This document shows positions 17,003 to 25,329 of a DNA stretch of 64,000 nt, in pieces. This DNA comes from CAVPTL01 sp963708725 (GTDB lineage: Bacteria > Actinomycetota > Thermoleophilia > Gaiellales > JAICJC01). The notes beneath the pieces were generated by a model. The model searched no databases, was not told the DNA's origin, and saw only the letters and a list, made by a program, of their open reading frames with translations. A program made the translations under genes and the position numbers. The stretch spans positions 62,001 to 126,000 of the forward strand of contig CAVPTL010000011.1 in the NCBI GenBank assembly GCA_963708725.1, given 5' to 3'. Within the stretch, counting starts at the first letter, position 1, and each line of letters opens with the position of its first letter.

Positions 17003-18400
17003 CTACACCTCTTTGACCGACGTCGCCAGGTTGATCACGGATTCCTTGGCGTCGCCGAACAGCATCGTGGTCTTGGGGTCGTAGAACAGCTCGTTCTCGA
17101 TGCCCGCAAACCCTGTGTTCATCGAGCGTTTCAACACCACCACGGCCGAGGACTGGTCGACGTTGAGCACCGGCATCCCGTAGATGGGGCTGCCGGGCGT
17201 GTTCTTCGCGGCAGGGTTGACGACGTCGTTTGCGCCGATCACCAGCGTGACGTCGGTACGGCTGAACTCGTTGTTGATGTCATCCATCTCATACAGCTGG
17301 GTGTAGGGCACATCGGCCTCGGCCAAAAGGACGTTCATGTGGCCCGGCATCCGCCCCGCGACCGGGTGGATGGCGTAGCGGACGTCGACGCCGCGCTGCT
17401 CGAGCACGTCGGCGAGCTCACGGACGTTGTGCTGGGCCTGCGCGACCGCGAGACCATAACCGGGCACGATCACCACTCGGCGGGCGTAGGCCAGCATCAC
17501 CGCCACGTCGTCGGGCGAGGTGGAGCGCACGTGTTGGTCGCCGCCGGGGCCGGCACCGGGCGCGGCCGTGCCTCCGCCGGTGCCGAACGCACCGAAGATC
17601 ACACTGATGATCGTGCGATTCATCGCCCGGCTCATCATCTGGGTGAGCAACGTGCCCGACGCGCCAACGAGCGTGCCGGCGATGATCAACACGTTGTTGG
17701 ACAAGACGAAGCCGGTGGAAGCCGTGGCCAGGCCGGTAAACGCATTCAGCAGCGAGATCACCACCGGCATGTCCGCCCCGCCGATCGCCAGCACCATCTG
17801 GACGCCGAGCACCAGGGCGAGCACCATCGCCACGACCAGCAGGCCCTGATTCTCGTGGCCGGTGGCGAGGTAGATGGCGATGATCACGATCGCGCCGAAC
17901 AGCACACCCGTGATCAGCTTCTGTCCCGGAACGGTCTTGGGGCTGCCGCTCAGCATCTCCTGGAGCTTGCCGAATGCGATCATCGAGCCCGAGAAGCTGA
18001 GCGCGCCGACGATCGCCGAGAACAGGATCGAGATGATGATCTTGGCCTGGATGTCGCTGGGGCCGGCGATCGCGACGTGATAGTCCGAGAACGCGACCAG
18101 CGCGGCTGCGCCTCCGCCAAAGCCGTTGAAGAGCGCCACCATCTGTGGCATCGCCGTCATCTTCACGCGGCGGGCGCCGATCGCCCCTGCAACGCCGCCG
18201 ATCAGGGCGCCGATGATGATCCAGGTGTAGCTCTTGACCGCGTCGTCACACAGGGTCGCGATGATCGCAAAGGCCATGCCGATGGCCGCGATCCGGTTGC
18301 CCGAGCGCGCCGTTGCCGGCGAGGAGAGCCGCTTGAGGCCGATGATGAAGAAGATCGCGCAGACGAGATAGGCGGCGCCGATCCAGTCCGCCTTACTCAT
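17003..18400 (-). CDS. pntB: NAD(P) transhydrogenase subunit beta
   Basis: The 465-residue product has an N-terminal membrane domain with about eight hydrophobic segments and a C-terminal NADP-binding domain (residues about 290-465). This domain contains VIVPGYGLAVAQAQHNV, YAIHPVAGRMPGHMNVLLAEA and VIGANDVVNPAA. With the alpha subunits it couples hydride transfer from NADH to NADP+ to proton inflow across the membrane. The ATG at 18400 starts MSKADWIGAAYL and overlaps pntA2 by 8 bases. Confidence 0.96.
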   Translation of the reverse strand: MSKADWIGAAYLVCAIFFIIGLKRLSSPATARSGNRIAAIGMAFAIIATLCDDAVKSYTWIIIGALIGGVAGAIGARRVKMTAMPQMVALFNGFGGGAAALVAFSDYHVAIAGPSDIQAKIIISILFSAIVGALSFSGSMIAFGKLQEMLSGSPKTVPGQKLITGVLFGAIVIIAIYLATGHENQGLLVVAMVLALVLGVQMVLAIGGADMPVVISLLNAFTGLATASTGFVLSNNVLIIAGTLVGASGTLLTQMMSRAMNRTIISVIFGAFGTGGGTAAPGAGPGGDQHVRSTSPDDVAVMLAYARRVVIVPGYGLAVAQAQHNVRELADVLEQRGVDVRYAIHPVAGRMPGHMNVLLAEADVPYTQLYEMDDINNEFSRTDVTLVIGANDVVNPAAKNTPGSPIYGMPVLNVDQSSAVVVLKRSMNTGFAGIENELFYDPKTTMLFGDAKESVINLATSVKEV

Positions 18401-18698
18401 CCTTTTGCTCCGGGGTCGGGCGTTTCTTGAACATCTCGAGCATCCGGTCGGTGACCAGGAACCCGCCGACCACATTCGACGCGCCAAATGCCACCCCGAT
18501 GGCGCCCAGAACGTTGGTGAGTGTGCTGTAGTCGGCTCCGGCGACGAGGATCGCGCCGACGATCACGATGCCGTGGATCGCATTGGTGCCCGACATCAGC
18601 GGGGTGTGCAGCGTGGTCGGCACCCGGTTGATGACCTCGATGCCGACGAACGCCGCCAGCACGAACACGGTGATCTCGATCAGCAGGCTCTCGTTCAT
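18393..18698 (-). CDS. pntA2: NAD(P) transhydrogenase subunit alpha, membrane part
   Basis: A 101-residue protein with three hydrophobic helices (ITVFVLAAFVGIEVI, GIVIVGAILVAGA, VLGAIGVAFGASNVVGGFLV). It matches the C-terminal membrane domain of PntA, which is a separate protein in actinobacteria and many others. HTPLMSGTNAIHGI is the conserved segment. Its start overlaps the pntA1 stop (ATGA) and its end overlaps pntB. Confidence 0.94.
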   Translation of the reverse strand: MNESLLIEITVFVLAAFVGIEVINRVPTTLHTPLMSGTNAIHGIVIVGAILVAGADYSTLTNVLGAIGVAFGASNVVGGFLVTDRMLEMFKKRPTPEQKDE

Positions 18699-19822
18699 GC
18701 GGGCTCCCGGGAAAGCAGTCGGGTGGTGACCTTGCCGTCGTGGGTGATGATCGCGTCGGCGGTGATCTCGTCTTCGAAGTCGAGTTCGAGTGCGCCGTCG
18801 GTGACCAGGTGGTCGAGCACCGCCTGGACGTTACGGGCATACATCTGGCTGGCGTGAAGCGGCATCGTGGAGGGGACGTTGAGCGTCCCCGAGATGATCA
18901 CGCCGTGCACCGTTGTCACCTCGCCCGGGACAGTCAGCTCGCAGTTTCCGCCGGTCTCGGCGGCGAGGTCGACGATCACCGATCCGGCCCGCATGGCTTC
19001 GACCGCCGAGGCGGGGATCAGCCGCGGTGCGGGGCGCCCGGGCACGAGCGCTGTGGTGATCACGACGTCGGAGTCTGCGATGAAGGCCTCCAGCAACTCC
19101 TGCTGGCGCGCCTGTTGTTCCGGCGTGAGCGCGGTGGCGTAGCCGCGCGCATCCTGCGCCCCGCCGACCTCGTCGCCCAGCTCCACGAACTTCGCGCCGA
19201 GGCTCTCGACCTGCTCCTTGACGACCGGTCGCGTGTCGAACGCCGACACCACGCCGCCGAGGCGACGCGCGGTCGCAATCGCCTGAAGGCCCGCGACGCC
19301 CGCGCCCAGCACGAGCACCTTGGCCGGAGCCACGGTGCCGGCGGCGGTCATGAGCATCGGGAAGAACCGCGGCAGCCGCTCGGCGGCGATGATGACCGCC
19401 TTGTAGCCCGACACGGTCGCCTGTGAGGAGAGCGCATCCATCCGCTGGGCGCGTGTGACGCGCGGCACCGACTCCATCCCGAAAGCGGTGACGCCGGCCG
19501 CCGCCAGGGACTCCACCAGCTCGGCATCGATCAGCGGCCAGATGTATCCGACCACCACCTGGCCGGGCCGCAGCCGCTCCACCTCGTCGCGGCCGATCTT
19601 GCCGATGTGGACGACGATATCGGCGCCGGCAAGCACGTCGCCGGCCGACCCAATGGTCGCGCCCGCCTCCTGGTAGGCGGCGTCGGGCAGCGACGCACCG
19701 ATCCCCGCGCCCGACTCGACCAGGATCTCGAAGCCGGCGGCGGTCAACCGGGTCACCGCGTCCGGAGTGAGAGCAACACGATGCTCGGTTGGGGCGAGTT
19801 CCGTTGGTACTCCCACGCGCAT
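18695..19822 (-). CDS. pntA1: NAD(P) transhydrogenase subunit alpha, NAD-binding part
   Basis: The 375-residue soluble NAD(H)-binding domain begins MRVGVPTELAPTEHRVALTPDAV and carries the dinucleotide fold VLVLGAGVAGLQAIATARRLG near residue 165. The alanine dehydrogenase/PNT N-terminal and C-terminal domains are both complete. The ATG at 19822 is chosen because TACGAT (19836-19831) lies 8 bases upstream; an in-frame start further upstream would cross this box. It is the first gene of the pntA1-pntA2-pntB operon. Confidence 0.95.
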   Translation of the reverse strand: MRVGVPTELAPTEHRVALTPDAVTRLTAAGFEILVESGAGIGASLPDAAYQEAGATIGSAGDVLAGADIVVHIGKIGRDEVERLRPGQVVVGYIWPLIDAELVESLAAAGVTAFGMESVPRVTRAQRMDALSSQATVSGYKAVIIAAERLPRFFPMLMTAAGTVAPAKVLVLGAGVAGLQAIATARRLGGVVSAFDTRPVVKEQVESLGAKFVELGDEVGGAQDARGYATALTPEQQARQQELLEAFIADSDVVITTALVPGRPAPRLIPASAVEAMRAGSVIVDLAAETGGNCELTVPGEVTTVHGVIISGTLNVPSTMPLHASQMYARNVQAVLDHLVTDGALELDFEDEITADAIITHDGKVTTRLLSREPA

Positions 19823-19861
19823 AGCGGCAGATCGTACCGGGCTCGCGGTCAACCGATCAGG

Positions 19862-20701
19862 TCAACCGTCGAGCCACGCGGAGCGGCCGCCGTTTGTGCT
19901 CCAAACGACCGGGAAGAACGACTCGTCCATCGCCATCGAGTCGTGCCGGCGATACCGCGAGTAGATCAGGTCGGCGTGGTCGGGGTCAAATCGCGTCTCG
20001 GCGGGCAGAAGGTGCGAGATCAGTGCCCGGCGGTGAGCGCTGACCGCCGTGTTGGGGCCGGATCCGTGGAAGGTGTTGTGGTGATGAAACGAGGCGCCGC
20101 CGGCCTCGACAACCACCGGAGTCAGATCGAGCTCGGCATCCGGGCCGGCCGGGTTGGCCCGGCGTGCCGGATCGAGCCAGTCCGGCGGAGCGTGGAACTC
20201 GCCGCGGTTCTTCTCCGAACGTGGCCACCGGTGCGACCCGGTGACGAAGGTCATGGTGCCGGCCTCGGCCGACGTCGGCTCCAGCGCGATCCAGCAGGTG
20301 ATCATCTCGCCCGGAGTGAGGTAGTCGAGGTAGGCCCCGTCCTGATGCATACCGAGCGACAGGGTGCCCGGCGGCTTCCAGATGCAGTTGTCCTGAAGGA
20401 TCCGCACGCCGTCGTAGCCCATCAGCTCTGCACAAGCCTCCCCGGTACGCTCGCTCAGCACCTGCTGGGCCAGCACCGTGTCGGCCTTCCAGCCGTTGCA
20501 GATCTGGCGGGTGCGGTTCTCCGGGTCACGACCCGCGACCCAGTTGACCTCGTCGGGCTTGATGCCGGTCTCGTACTCCTCGCGGAAGATCGCCTCGAAC
20601 CGGTCGCGCAGGATATCGACCTGCGCGGGAGAGATGAAGTCGCGCTCGACGATCAAGAACCCGTCGCGGTCGAACGCTGCTCGCTGCTCGGAGGTGAACA
20701 C
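19862..20701 (-). CDS. Phytanoyl-CoA dioxygenase family protein
   Basis: A 279-residue Fe(II)/2-oxoglutarate dioxygenase. The iron ligands are expected in LGMHQDGAYLDY (HxD) and FHHHNTFHGSGPN, and the 2-oxoglutarate arginine in HRRALISHLL. PhyH enzymes hydroxylate acyl-CoAs, quorum signals or natural products; the substrate is unknown. The GTG start at 20701 lies 7 bases after TAACAT (20714-20709), so the mRNA is leaderless. It is divergent from the enolase-superfamily gene and shares its -10 box. Confidence 0.85.
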   Translation of the reverse strand: MFTSEQRAAFDRDGFLIVERDFISPAQVDILRDRFEAIFREEYETGIKPDEVNWVAGRDPENRTRQICNGWKADTVLAQQVLSERTGEACAELMGYDGVRILQDNCIWKPPGTLSLGMHQDGAYLDYLTPGEMITCWIALEPTSAEAGTMTFVTGSHRWPRSEKNRGEFHAPPDWLDPARRANPAGPDAELDLTPVVVEAGGASFHHHNTFHGSGPNTAVSAHRRALISHLLPAETRFDPDHADLIYSRYRRHDSMAMDESFFPVVWSTNGGRSAWLDG

Positions 20702-20719
20702 CGCCGGTATGTTACGGAC
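20702..20719. promoter_or_regulatory. Bidirectional promoter, overlapping -10 boxes
   Basis: The starts of the divergent dioxygenase and enolase-superfamily genes are 18 bases apart. TATGTTA (20708-20714) reads TATGTT on the plus strand, 6 bases before GTG at 20720. On the minus strand it reads TAACAT, 7 bases before GTG at 20701. The geometry is the same as at 12.17 kb. Confidence 0.7.
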
Positions 20720-21760
20720 GTGAACGGGTTTTACGCAAACGTTGCCGAGTTGCCGGTGCGGATCGACTCCTATGAGCTCGAGGGCCTGGTGCTCGATACC
20801 GGCGGCTGGGCGCGGCGCACGACCGTGATCAGGCTGTTCGGTGCTGGTCACGAAGGCGTTGGGGAGGACGTGACCTATGACCCTGACGAGCAGCTCGCCC
20901 TGCAAGCCGCAGGCCCGGTGCTCCCGCTTGTCGGCGCCCATACCATCGAGACGTTCTCCCGCCTGCTCGAGAGCCTCGACCTGTTCCCCAAGCCGGCGTC
21001 GTGGGAGGGAGCGATTGCCTACCGCCGGTGGGGGTACGAGGCCGCCGCGCTCGACCTGGCGCTGCGGCAGGCCGGCTTGAACCTGGCCGAGGCCCTCGGG
21101 ATCGATGCTCAACCGGTGCGGTTCTGCGCGTCGATGGGGTTGGGAGAACCGCCGACCGCGGATATCGTTCGCGGGTGGCTCGGGGTCAATCCCGCGCTTC
21201 GTTTCAAGCTCGATGCGACGGTGGAGTGGGACGACGCCCTGGTCGCCGACCTGGCCAGCACCGGCGCCGTCGACGTCGTGGATCTCAAGGGCCATTACGC
21301 GACGAACTGGATGGACTTTCCCGCCGACCCCGATCTTTACCGGCGGGTGGCGGAGGGCTTGCCCGATGCCTTGATCGAGGATGCCCGGCTCGAGCCCGAA
21401 ACCGATGCGGTGCTGCTCTCCCATCGCAGCCGGCTGACGTGGGACGCGCCGATCCATAGCGTCGATGACATCCGCGGACTGCCGTTTGCCCCGCGAGTGA
21501 TCAACTTCAAGCCGTCGCGATTTGGCTCGGTGCGAGAGCTGTTCGCCGCCTACGAGTACTGCCGGGCCGAGGGTATCAGCGGCTACGGCGGCGGCCAGTT
21601 CGAGCTGGGGCCGGGCCGGGGCCAGATCCAGCATCTGGCATCGCTGTTCCACGCCGACGGCCCCAATGACGTCGCCCCATCGGTCTACAACGAGGGGCTG
21701 GCTCCTGGGCTGCCGACGAGTCCGCTCCCGCCACCTTCCGACCCAACCGGCTTCCGCTGA
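20720..21760 (+). CDS. Enolase-superfamily (MR/MLE-like) protein
   Basis: A 346-residue protein with an N-terminal capping region and a barrel-like C-terminal part. Segments such as LRFKLDATVEWDD, VVDLKGHY, LIEDARLEPE and VINFKPSRFGSV look like the metal ligands and catalytic lysines of muconate lactonising and o-succinylbenzoate synthase relatives. The reaction is unknown. The GTG at 20720 is 6 bases after TATGTT. The TGA stop lies in REP palindrome 4. The codons up to GFR before the stop are Pro-rich and poorly conserved in character, as if the end was set by the insertion. Confidence 0.7.
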   Translation: MNGFYANVAELPVRIDSYELEGLVLDTGGWARRTTVIRLFGAGHEGVGEDVTYDPDEQLALQAAGPVLPLVGAHTIETFSRLLESLDLFPKPASWEGAIAYRRWGYEAAALDLALRQAGLNLAEALGIDAQPVRFCASMGLGEPPTADIVRGWLGVNPALRFKLDATVEWDDALVADLASTGAVDVVDLKGHYATNWMDFPADPDLYRRVAEGLPDALIEDARLEPETDAVLLSHRSRLTWDAPIHSVDDIRGLPFAPRVINFKPSRFGSVRELFAAYEYCRAEGISGYGGGQFELGPGRGQIQHLASLFHADGPNDVAPSVYNEGLAPGLPTSPLPPPSDPTGFR

Positions 21761-21786
21761 ATAACGGTGCCAGGCACCGTTATTCA
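21758..21786. repeat. REP palindrome 4, left flank of RAYT (central A)
   Basis: Perfect inverted repeat with 14-base arms (TGAATAACGGTGCC) around a central A. It supplies the stop codons of two convergent genes: TGA for the enolase-superfamily gene and TAA for the transposase gene. Its central base is opposite to that of the right flanking copy. Confidence 0.95.
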
Positions 21787-22472
21787 CCAGCTCGAATCCG
21801 ACGCGAGACGGTTGCTTGGCTGATCCCAAATGCGGCTGCGATTTCGCTCTGCGTGTAGCCGTGGACGGCGTGTGCGCGAGGGATTGCTTGGTCGCCTTCG
21901 AGCGCGAGTTCGGCGAGCGTTTGGTGTTCGGGTGGCAAGTCGCCTTCTGACACGAACGCCCGATACTGAAGGGGATCGTCGTTGAAGTATCCGAGGGCGC
22001 AGGCCCTGTCCAGCAGGCGAGGCACAGGACCGAGTCCCGCGAGTGCACGGTGCGCCGACCACCCCCAGGCGTCGCGGTGACTGGTTAATCCAGCTCTCCA
22101 TGGATTGAGGGCTATGTATCGAAATGTCTCCTGGAGGTGCTCATCCCGCTCGATCACCGCCGCGTGGTAGCGCCGGCCGAAGATGTGTCCGTCAGTCTTG
22201 TGGACGGCATGGAATCGGTGCGAGTGGGTCGTCGTCAGCAGATGCATGCCTTCGGAGAGCCGCTCGGCGCCGAGCTTGAGTAACAGATGCGCGTGGTTAC
22301 CCATCAGGCAGAAGCTCAGGAGCTTCCACTGGGCGAGCTCGCCTGCGCTGGCAAGGATGGCGAGAAATGAGCGGCGGTCGGCGTTGTCGAGAAAAATCGG
22401 CGCGCCGCGGTTGCCACGCACGGTTACGTGTTGGAGCGATCCTTCGTATTGGATTCGCGGCGAGCGGGGCAC
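21780..22472 (-). CDS. REP-associated tyrosine transposase (RAYT, Y1/IS200-like)
   Basis: The 230-residue product begins with the Y1 transposase pattern QHVTVRGNRGAPIF. It has the HUH motif GNHAHLL (H60, H62), a central GHIFGRRYHAAVI segment and the probable catalytic tyrosine Y119 in FRYIALNPWRAGL. Residues about 195-230 add a helix-turn-helix (GYTQSEIAAAFGISQATVSRRI) that could bind DNA. RAYTs are single-copy domesticated relatives of IS200 transposases that bind and cleave REP hairpins. REP palindromes lie on both sides in opposite central orientation. The GTG start is 6 bases after TACGTT (22484-22479), a host-like leaderless promoter. G+C seems lower than in neighbours. Confidence 0.9.
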   Translation of the reverse strand: MPRSPRIQYEGSLQHVTVRGNRGAPIFLDNADRRSFLAILASAGELAQWKLLSFCLMGNHAHLLLKLGAERLSEGMHLLTTTHSHRFHAVHKTDGHIFGRRYHAAVIERDEHLQETFRYIALNPWRAGLTSHRDAWGWSAHRALAGLGPVPRLLDRACALGYFNDDPLQYRAFVSEGDLPPEHQTLAELALEGDQAIPRAHAVHGYTQSEIAAAFGISQATVSRRIRAGE

Positions 22473-22544
22473 CTCGCCAACGTATCCACGCCCATCGTCA
22501 CGCCGCTCGCACCGGATGTGCCGATTGCGAACGGAAAGTCAGCG

Positions 22545-22573
22545 TGAATAACGGTGCCTGGCACCGTTATTCA
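22545..22573. repeat. REP palindrome 5, right flank of RAYT (central T)
   Basis: Perfect inverted repeat with 14-base arms (TGAATAACGGTGCC) around a central T, i.e. the reverse orientation of palindrome 4. It lies 72 bases upstream of the transposase start and supplies the TGA stop of leuD. Confidence 0.95.
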
Positions 22574-23155
22574 TAGCGAGGTGATGTTGGGGCCGGAGCG
22601 TTCGCGGGTGGCTTCGTAGGCCTCGATCGCGGCGATGTTGAGCTCGGTCAGCGCGATGTCGTCCCAGCCGTTCAAGAGTCGCTCGCGGACGTCTGGATCG
22701 GTCGCAAAGGCAACCGTGCGGCCGGAGGCAAGCGTGACTCGCTCGGCCTCGAGATCGATCGTGATCGGAGCCGGAGCATCCACCATCAGCTCGCGAATGT
22801 CGGCCGCCGGCAGCTGAACCGTCAGCAGCCCGATCTTCGAGCAGTTGGTGTGGAAGATGTCGGCGAAGCTCTCGGACACGATCGCCTGATACCCGTAGTC
22901 CTGGAGCGCCCACGGCGCGTGCTCGCGCGACGATCCGCAGCCGAAGTTCGCGCCGGTGACAAGAATCGGCGCCCCGGCGAACTCGGGTCGGCGAAGCGGG
23001 AAGTCCGGATCCTTCATCCAGTCGTCGAAGAGGAACTGTCCGAAGCCGCTGCGCTCGATCCGCTTCAGGTACTGCTTGGGAATGATCTGATCGGTGTCGA
23101 CCGACTCCATGTCGAGCGCGGCGACCGAGCCCTCGACCTGGCGTACAGGGTTCAT
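22571..23155 (-). CDS. leuD: 3-isopropylmalate dehydratase small subunit
   Basis: A 194-residue LeuD with the family segments VDTDQIIPKQYLKRI near residue 18, FGCGSSREHAPWAL near residue 72 and the FADIFHTNCSKIGLL segment. With LeuC it isomerises 2-isopropylmalate to 3-isopropylmalate. Its start overlaps the leuC stop (ATGA). The stop codon is part of REP palindrome 5, so the end of the protein (NITSL) may have been trimmed or extended when the element arrived. Confidence 0.97.
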   Translation of the reverse strand: MNPVRQVEGSVAALDMESVDTDQIIPKQYLKRIERSGFGQFLFDDWMKDPDFPLRRPEFAGAPILVTGANFGCGSSREHAPWALQDYGYQAIVSESFADIFHTNCSKIGLLTVQLPAADIRELMVDAPAPITIDLEAERVTLASGRTVAFATDPDVRERLLNGWDDIALTELNIAAIEAYEATRERSGPNITSL

Positions 23156-24507
23156 ACCAGCTCCCTGACATCGGTCAGATGGCCGCTGATCGCGGCCGCG
23201 ACAGCCATCTCGGGGCTCATCAGATGGGTCAGCCCGCCGCGTCCCTGACGGCCCTCGAAATTCCGGTTTGAGGTGGAGGCGCAGCGCTCTCCTGGAGCCA
23301 GAATGTCGGGATTCATGCCCAGGCACATCGAGCACCCGGCCCCGCGCCATTCGAACCCTGCGGAGCGGAAGATCTCATCCAAACCCTCAGCCTCAGCTTG
23401 AGCCTTAACCAGGGCGGATCCAGGCACGACCATCGCCCGTACCGAGTCGGCCACCCGCCGGCCTCGCACGATCGTGGCGGCGTTTCGCAGATCCTCGATC
23501 CGCGAGTTGGTACATGAGCCGACGAACACTCGGTCGATCGAAATCTCCTGGAGCGGAGTGCCCGGCTTCAGGTTCATGTACTCGAGCGCGCGCTGGTCGA
23601 CCTCGCCTTCGGGAGCAGGCACCTGGCCGGTGATCGACGCCACCTGGCCGGGGTTGGTGCCCCACGAAACCTGCGGCGCGATCTGCGAGACGTCCACGTC
23701 GATCACCGTGTCGAAGGTGGCGCCATCGTCAGTTGCCAGCGCTCGCCACTCGTCGGTCGCGCGGTCGAAATCCTGAGGCGCGCCCGGACGCCCCTCGAGG
23801 TAGGAAAACGTGGTGTCGTCGGGGGCGATCATGCCCGCCCGCGCACCCGCCTCGATCGACATGTTGGCGATCGTCATCCGGCCCTCCATCGACAGCCCGC
23901 GAATCGCCTCGCCGTGATATTCGATGACGTGGTGGCTCGCCCCATCGGTGCCGATCTGGCCGATCGTGCCGAGGATCAGATCCTTCGCGGTGCAACCCAC
24001 GCCAAGTGCACCGTGGTAGTTGATCAGCATCGTCTTTGGCCGCCGCTGGGGCAGCGTCTGAGTCGCGAGCACATGCTCGACCTCGCTCGTTCCGATCCCG
24101 AACGCCAGCGCACCGAAGGCGCCGTGCGTCGAGGTGTGCGAGTCCCCGCACACGACCGTCATCCCCGGTTGGGTGACTCCGAGCTCGGGACCGATCACGT
24201 GGACGATGCCCTGGCGCTTGTGGCCGAGGGCATACAGCACCACGCCAAACTCTTCACAGTTTCGCGCCAGTGCGTCGAGCTGCACCTGGCTGAGATCATC
24301 GGGCTCGCCGGGGCCGGTCGCAACGTTGTGGTCGGCGGTCGCGAGCGTTCGATCGGGCCTTCGCACCTTGCGGCCCGCCAATCGCAGCCCATCGAAGGCC
24401 TGAGGGCTCGTCACCTCGTGGATCAGGTGCAGGTCGATAAAGATCAGGTCATAGCCGACCTCGTGGGCTTCCCACACCTTCTCGAACATCGTGCGTGGTT
24501 CTGGCAT
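23152..24507 (-). CDS. leuC: 3-isopropylmalate dehydratase large subunit
   Basis: A 451-residue aconitase-family protein with the cluster cysteines in VGSCTNSR near residue 330 and AGCSMCLGMNPD near residue 390. CGDSHTSTHGAFGALAFGIGTSE is also present. The ATG at 24507 (MPEPRTMFEKVW) is chosen because TACAAT (24520-24515) lies 7 bases before it; the upstream in-frame ATG at 24516 falls inside that box. leuCD are thus transcribed from their own leaderless promoter, apart from the leuA operon 14 kb away. Confidence 0.97.
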   Translation of the reverse strand: MPEPRTMFEKVWEAHEVGYDLIFIDLHLIHEVTSPQAFDGLRLAGRKVRRPDRTLATADHNVATGPGEPDDLSQVQLDALARNCEEFGVVLYALGHKRQGIVHVIGPELGVTQPGMTVVCGDSHTSTHGAFGALAFGIGTSEVEHVLATQTLPQRRPKTMLINYHGALGVGCTAKDLILGTIGQIGTDGASHHVIEYHGEAIRGLSMEGRMTIANMSIEAGARAGMIAPDDTTFSYLEGRPGAPQDFDRATDEWRALATDDGATFDTVIDVDVSQIAPQVSWGTNPGQVASITGQVPAPEGEVDQRALEYMNLKPGTPLQEISIDRVFVGSCTNSRIEDLRNAATIVRGRRVADSVRAMVVPGSALVKAQAEAEGLDEIFRSAGFEWRGAGCSMCLGMNPDILAPGERCASTSNRNFEGRQGRGGLTHLMSPEMAVAAAISGHLTDVRELV

Positions 24508-24576
24508 GAGGCCCATTGTAGGCGCGACCGGCCACCCCCGACAGGCTATGGCGGCGATGTGTGTAGAGGCAGACGC

Positions 24577-25329
24577 CTATCGCTGGTTCATACGTGCGAC
24601 CGCCCATGCGTAGGGCCTGGGCGGAACGAATCGCAACGCCTTGATGCCCAGCGCGATCGGCAGGGGAAACGCTATCTCGGCCTTGCCACGATCGATTCCG
24701 CGAAGGATCCGGCGGGCGGCGTCATCGGCCTCGAGCATCATCGGCATCGGGAATCGGTTGTGCGACGTCAGCTCGGTGCGAACGAATCCCGGGCACACGG
24801 TGATCACCTCGATCCCGGTCGGCTTGAGGTCGATACGCAGCGCCTCGAGCATATTGATCAGCGCGGCCTTGGTCGGGCCGTAACCCTCCGAGCGGGGAAA
24901 GCCACGGTAGCCGGCCAGGCTCGCCATGCCGACGATCGTGCCGCCACCGCGCCGGCGCATACTGGGAAGCACCGCCTCGATCCCGTGCACCATCCCCATC
25001 ACGTTGGTGTCGAAGTGGCGGCGAACCAGCGACGAGTCCCACGAATCGACCATCACCTGCTGCCAGAAGGCGGCATTCATGATCGCGACGTCGATCTCGC
25101 CGAGCTCCTCGGAGATCTGAGCCGCTGCTGCGAGCATCGCTTCTCGGTCGGTGACGTCGACAGCGACCGGGAGGGCGGCACCTCCCAGCTCTGCGGCAAG
25201 CGCGTCGAGCTTGTCGGCGCGTCGCGCGCTGATCGCCACCCGGTCGCCACGGGCGGCATAGGCGCGGGCCAGCTCTGCCCCGATGCCGGCTGAGGCCCCG
25301 GTCACCCACACCGTCTTGGGTTGGCTCAT
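24577..25329 (-). CDS. Short-chain dehydrogenase/reductase
   Basis: A 250-residue classical SDR. The nucleotide motif TGASAGIG lies near residue 10, NAAF replaces the usual NAG near residue 87, and the YGPTKAALINMLEALR active site (Tyr and Lys) lies near residue 157. The substrate is not known, but the gene is the last of a five-gene cluster with Cfa and an FAD oxidoreductase. This points to fatty acid or lipid modification. Its ATG overlaps the stop of the Cfa gene (ATGA). Confidence 0.9.
   Translation of the reverse strand: MSQPKTVWVTGASAGIGAELARAYAARGDRVAISARRADKLDALAAELGGAALPVAVDVTDREAMLAAAAQISEELGEIDVAIMNAAFWQQVMVDSWDSSLVRRHFDTNVMGMVHGIEAVLPSMRRRGGGTIVGMASLAGYRGFPRSEGYGPTKAALINMLEALRIDLKPTGIEVITVCPGFVRTELTSHNRFPMPMMLEADDAARRILRGIDRGKAEIAFPLPIALGIKALRFVPPRPYAWAVARMNQR

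Noticed and set aside
17339..18430. Plus-strand frame of 363 codons opposite pntB
   Set aside because: Antisense shadow rich in Asp, His and Arg with no motif; pntB on the other strand is unambiguous.
21758..22573. Intact IS200/IS605 insertion sequence
   Set aside because: There is no tnpB/IscB partner or typical left/right end structure; the single gene with flanking palindromes that recur elsewhere fits a RAYT better.
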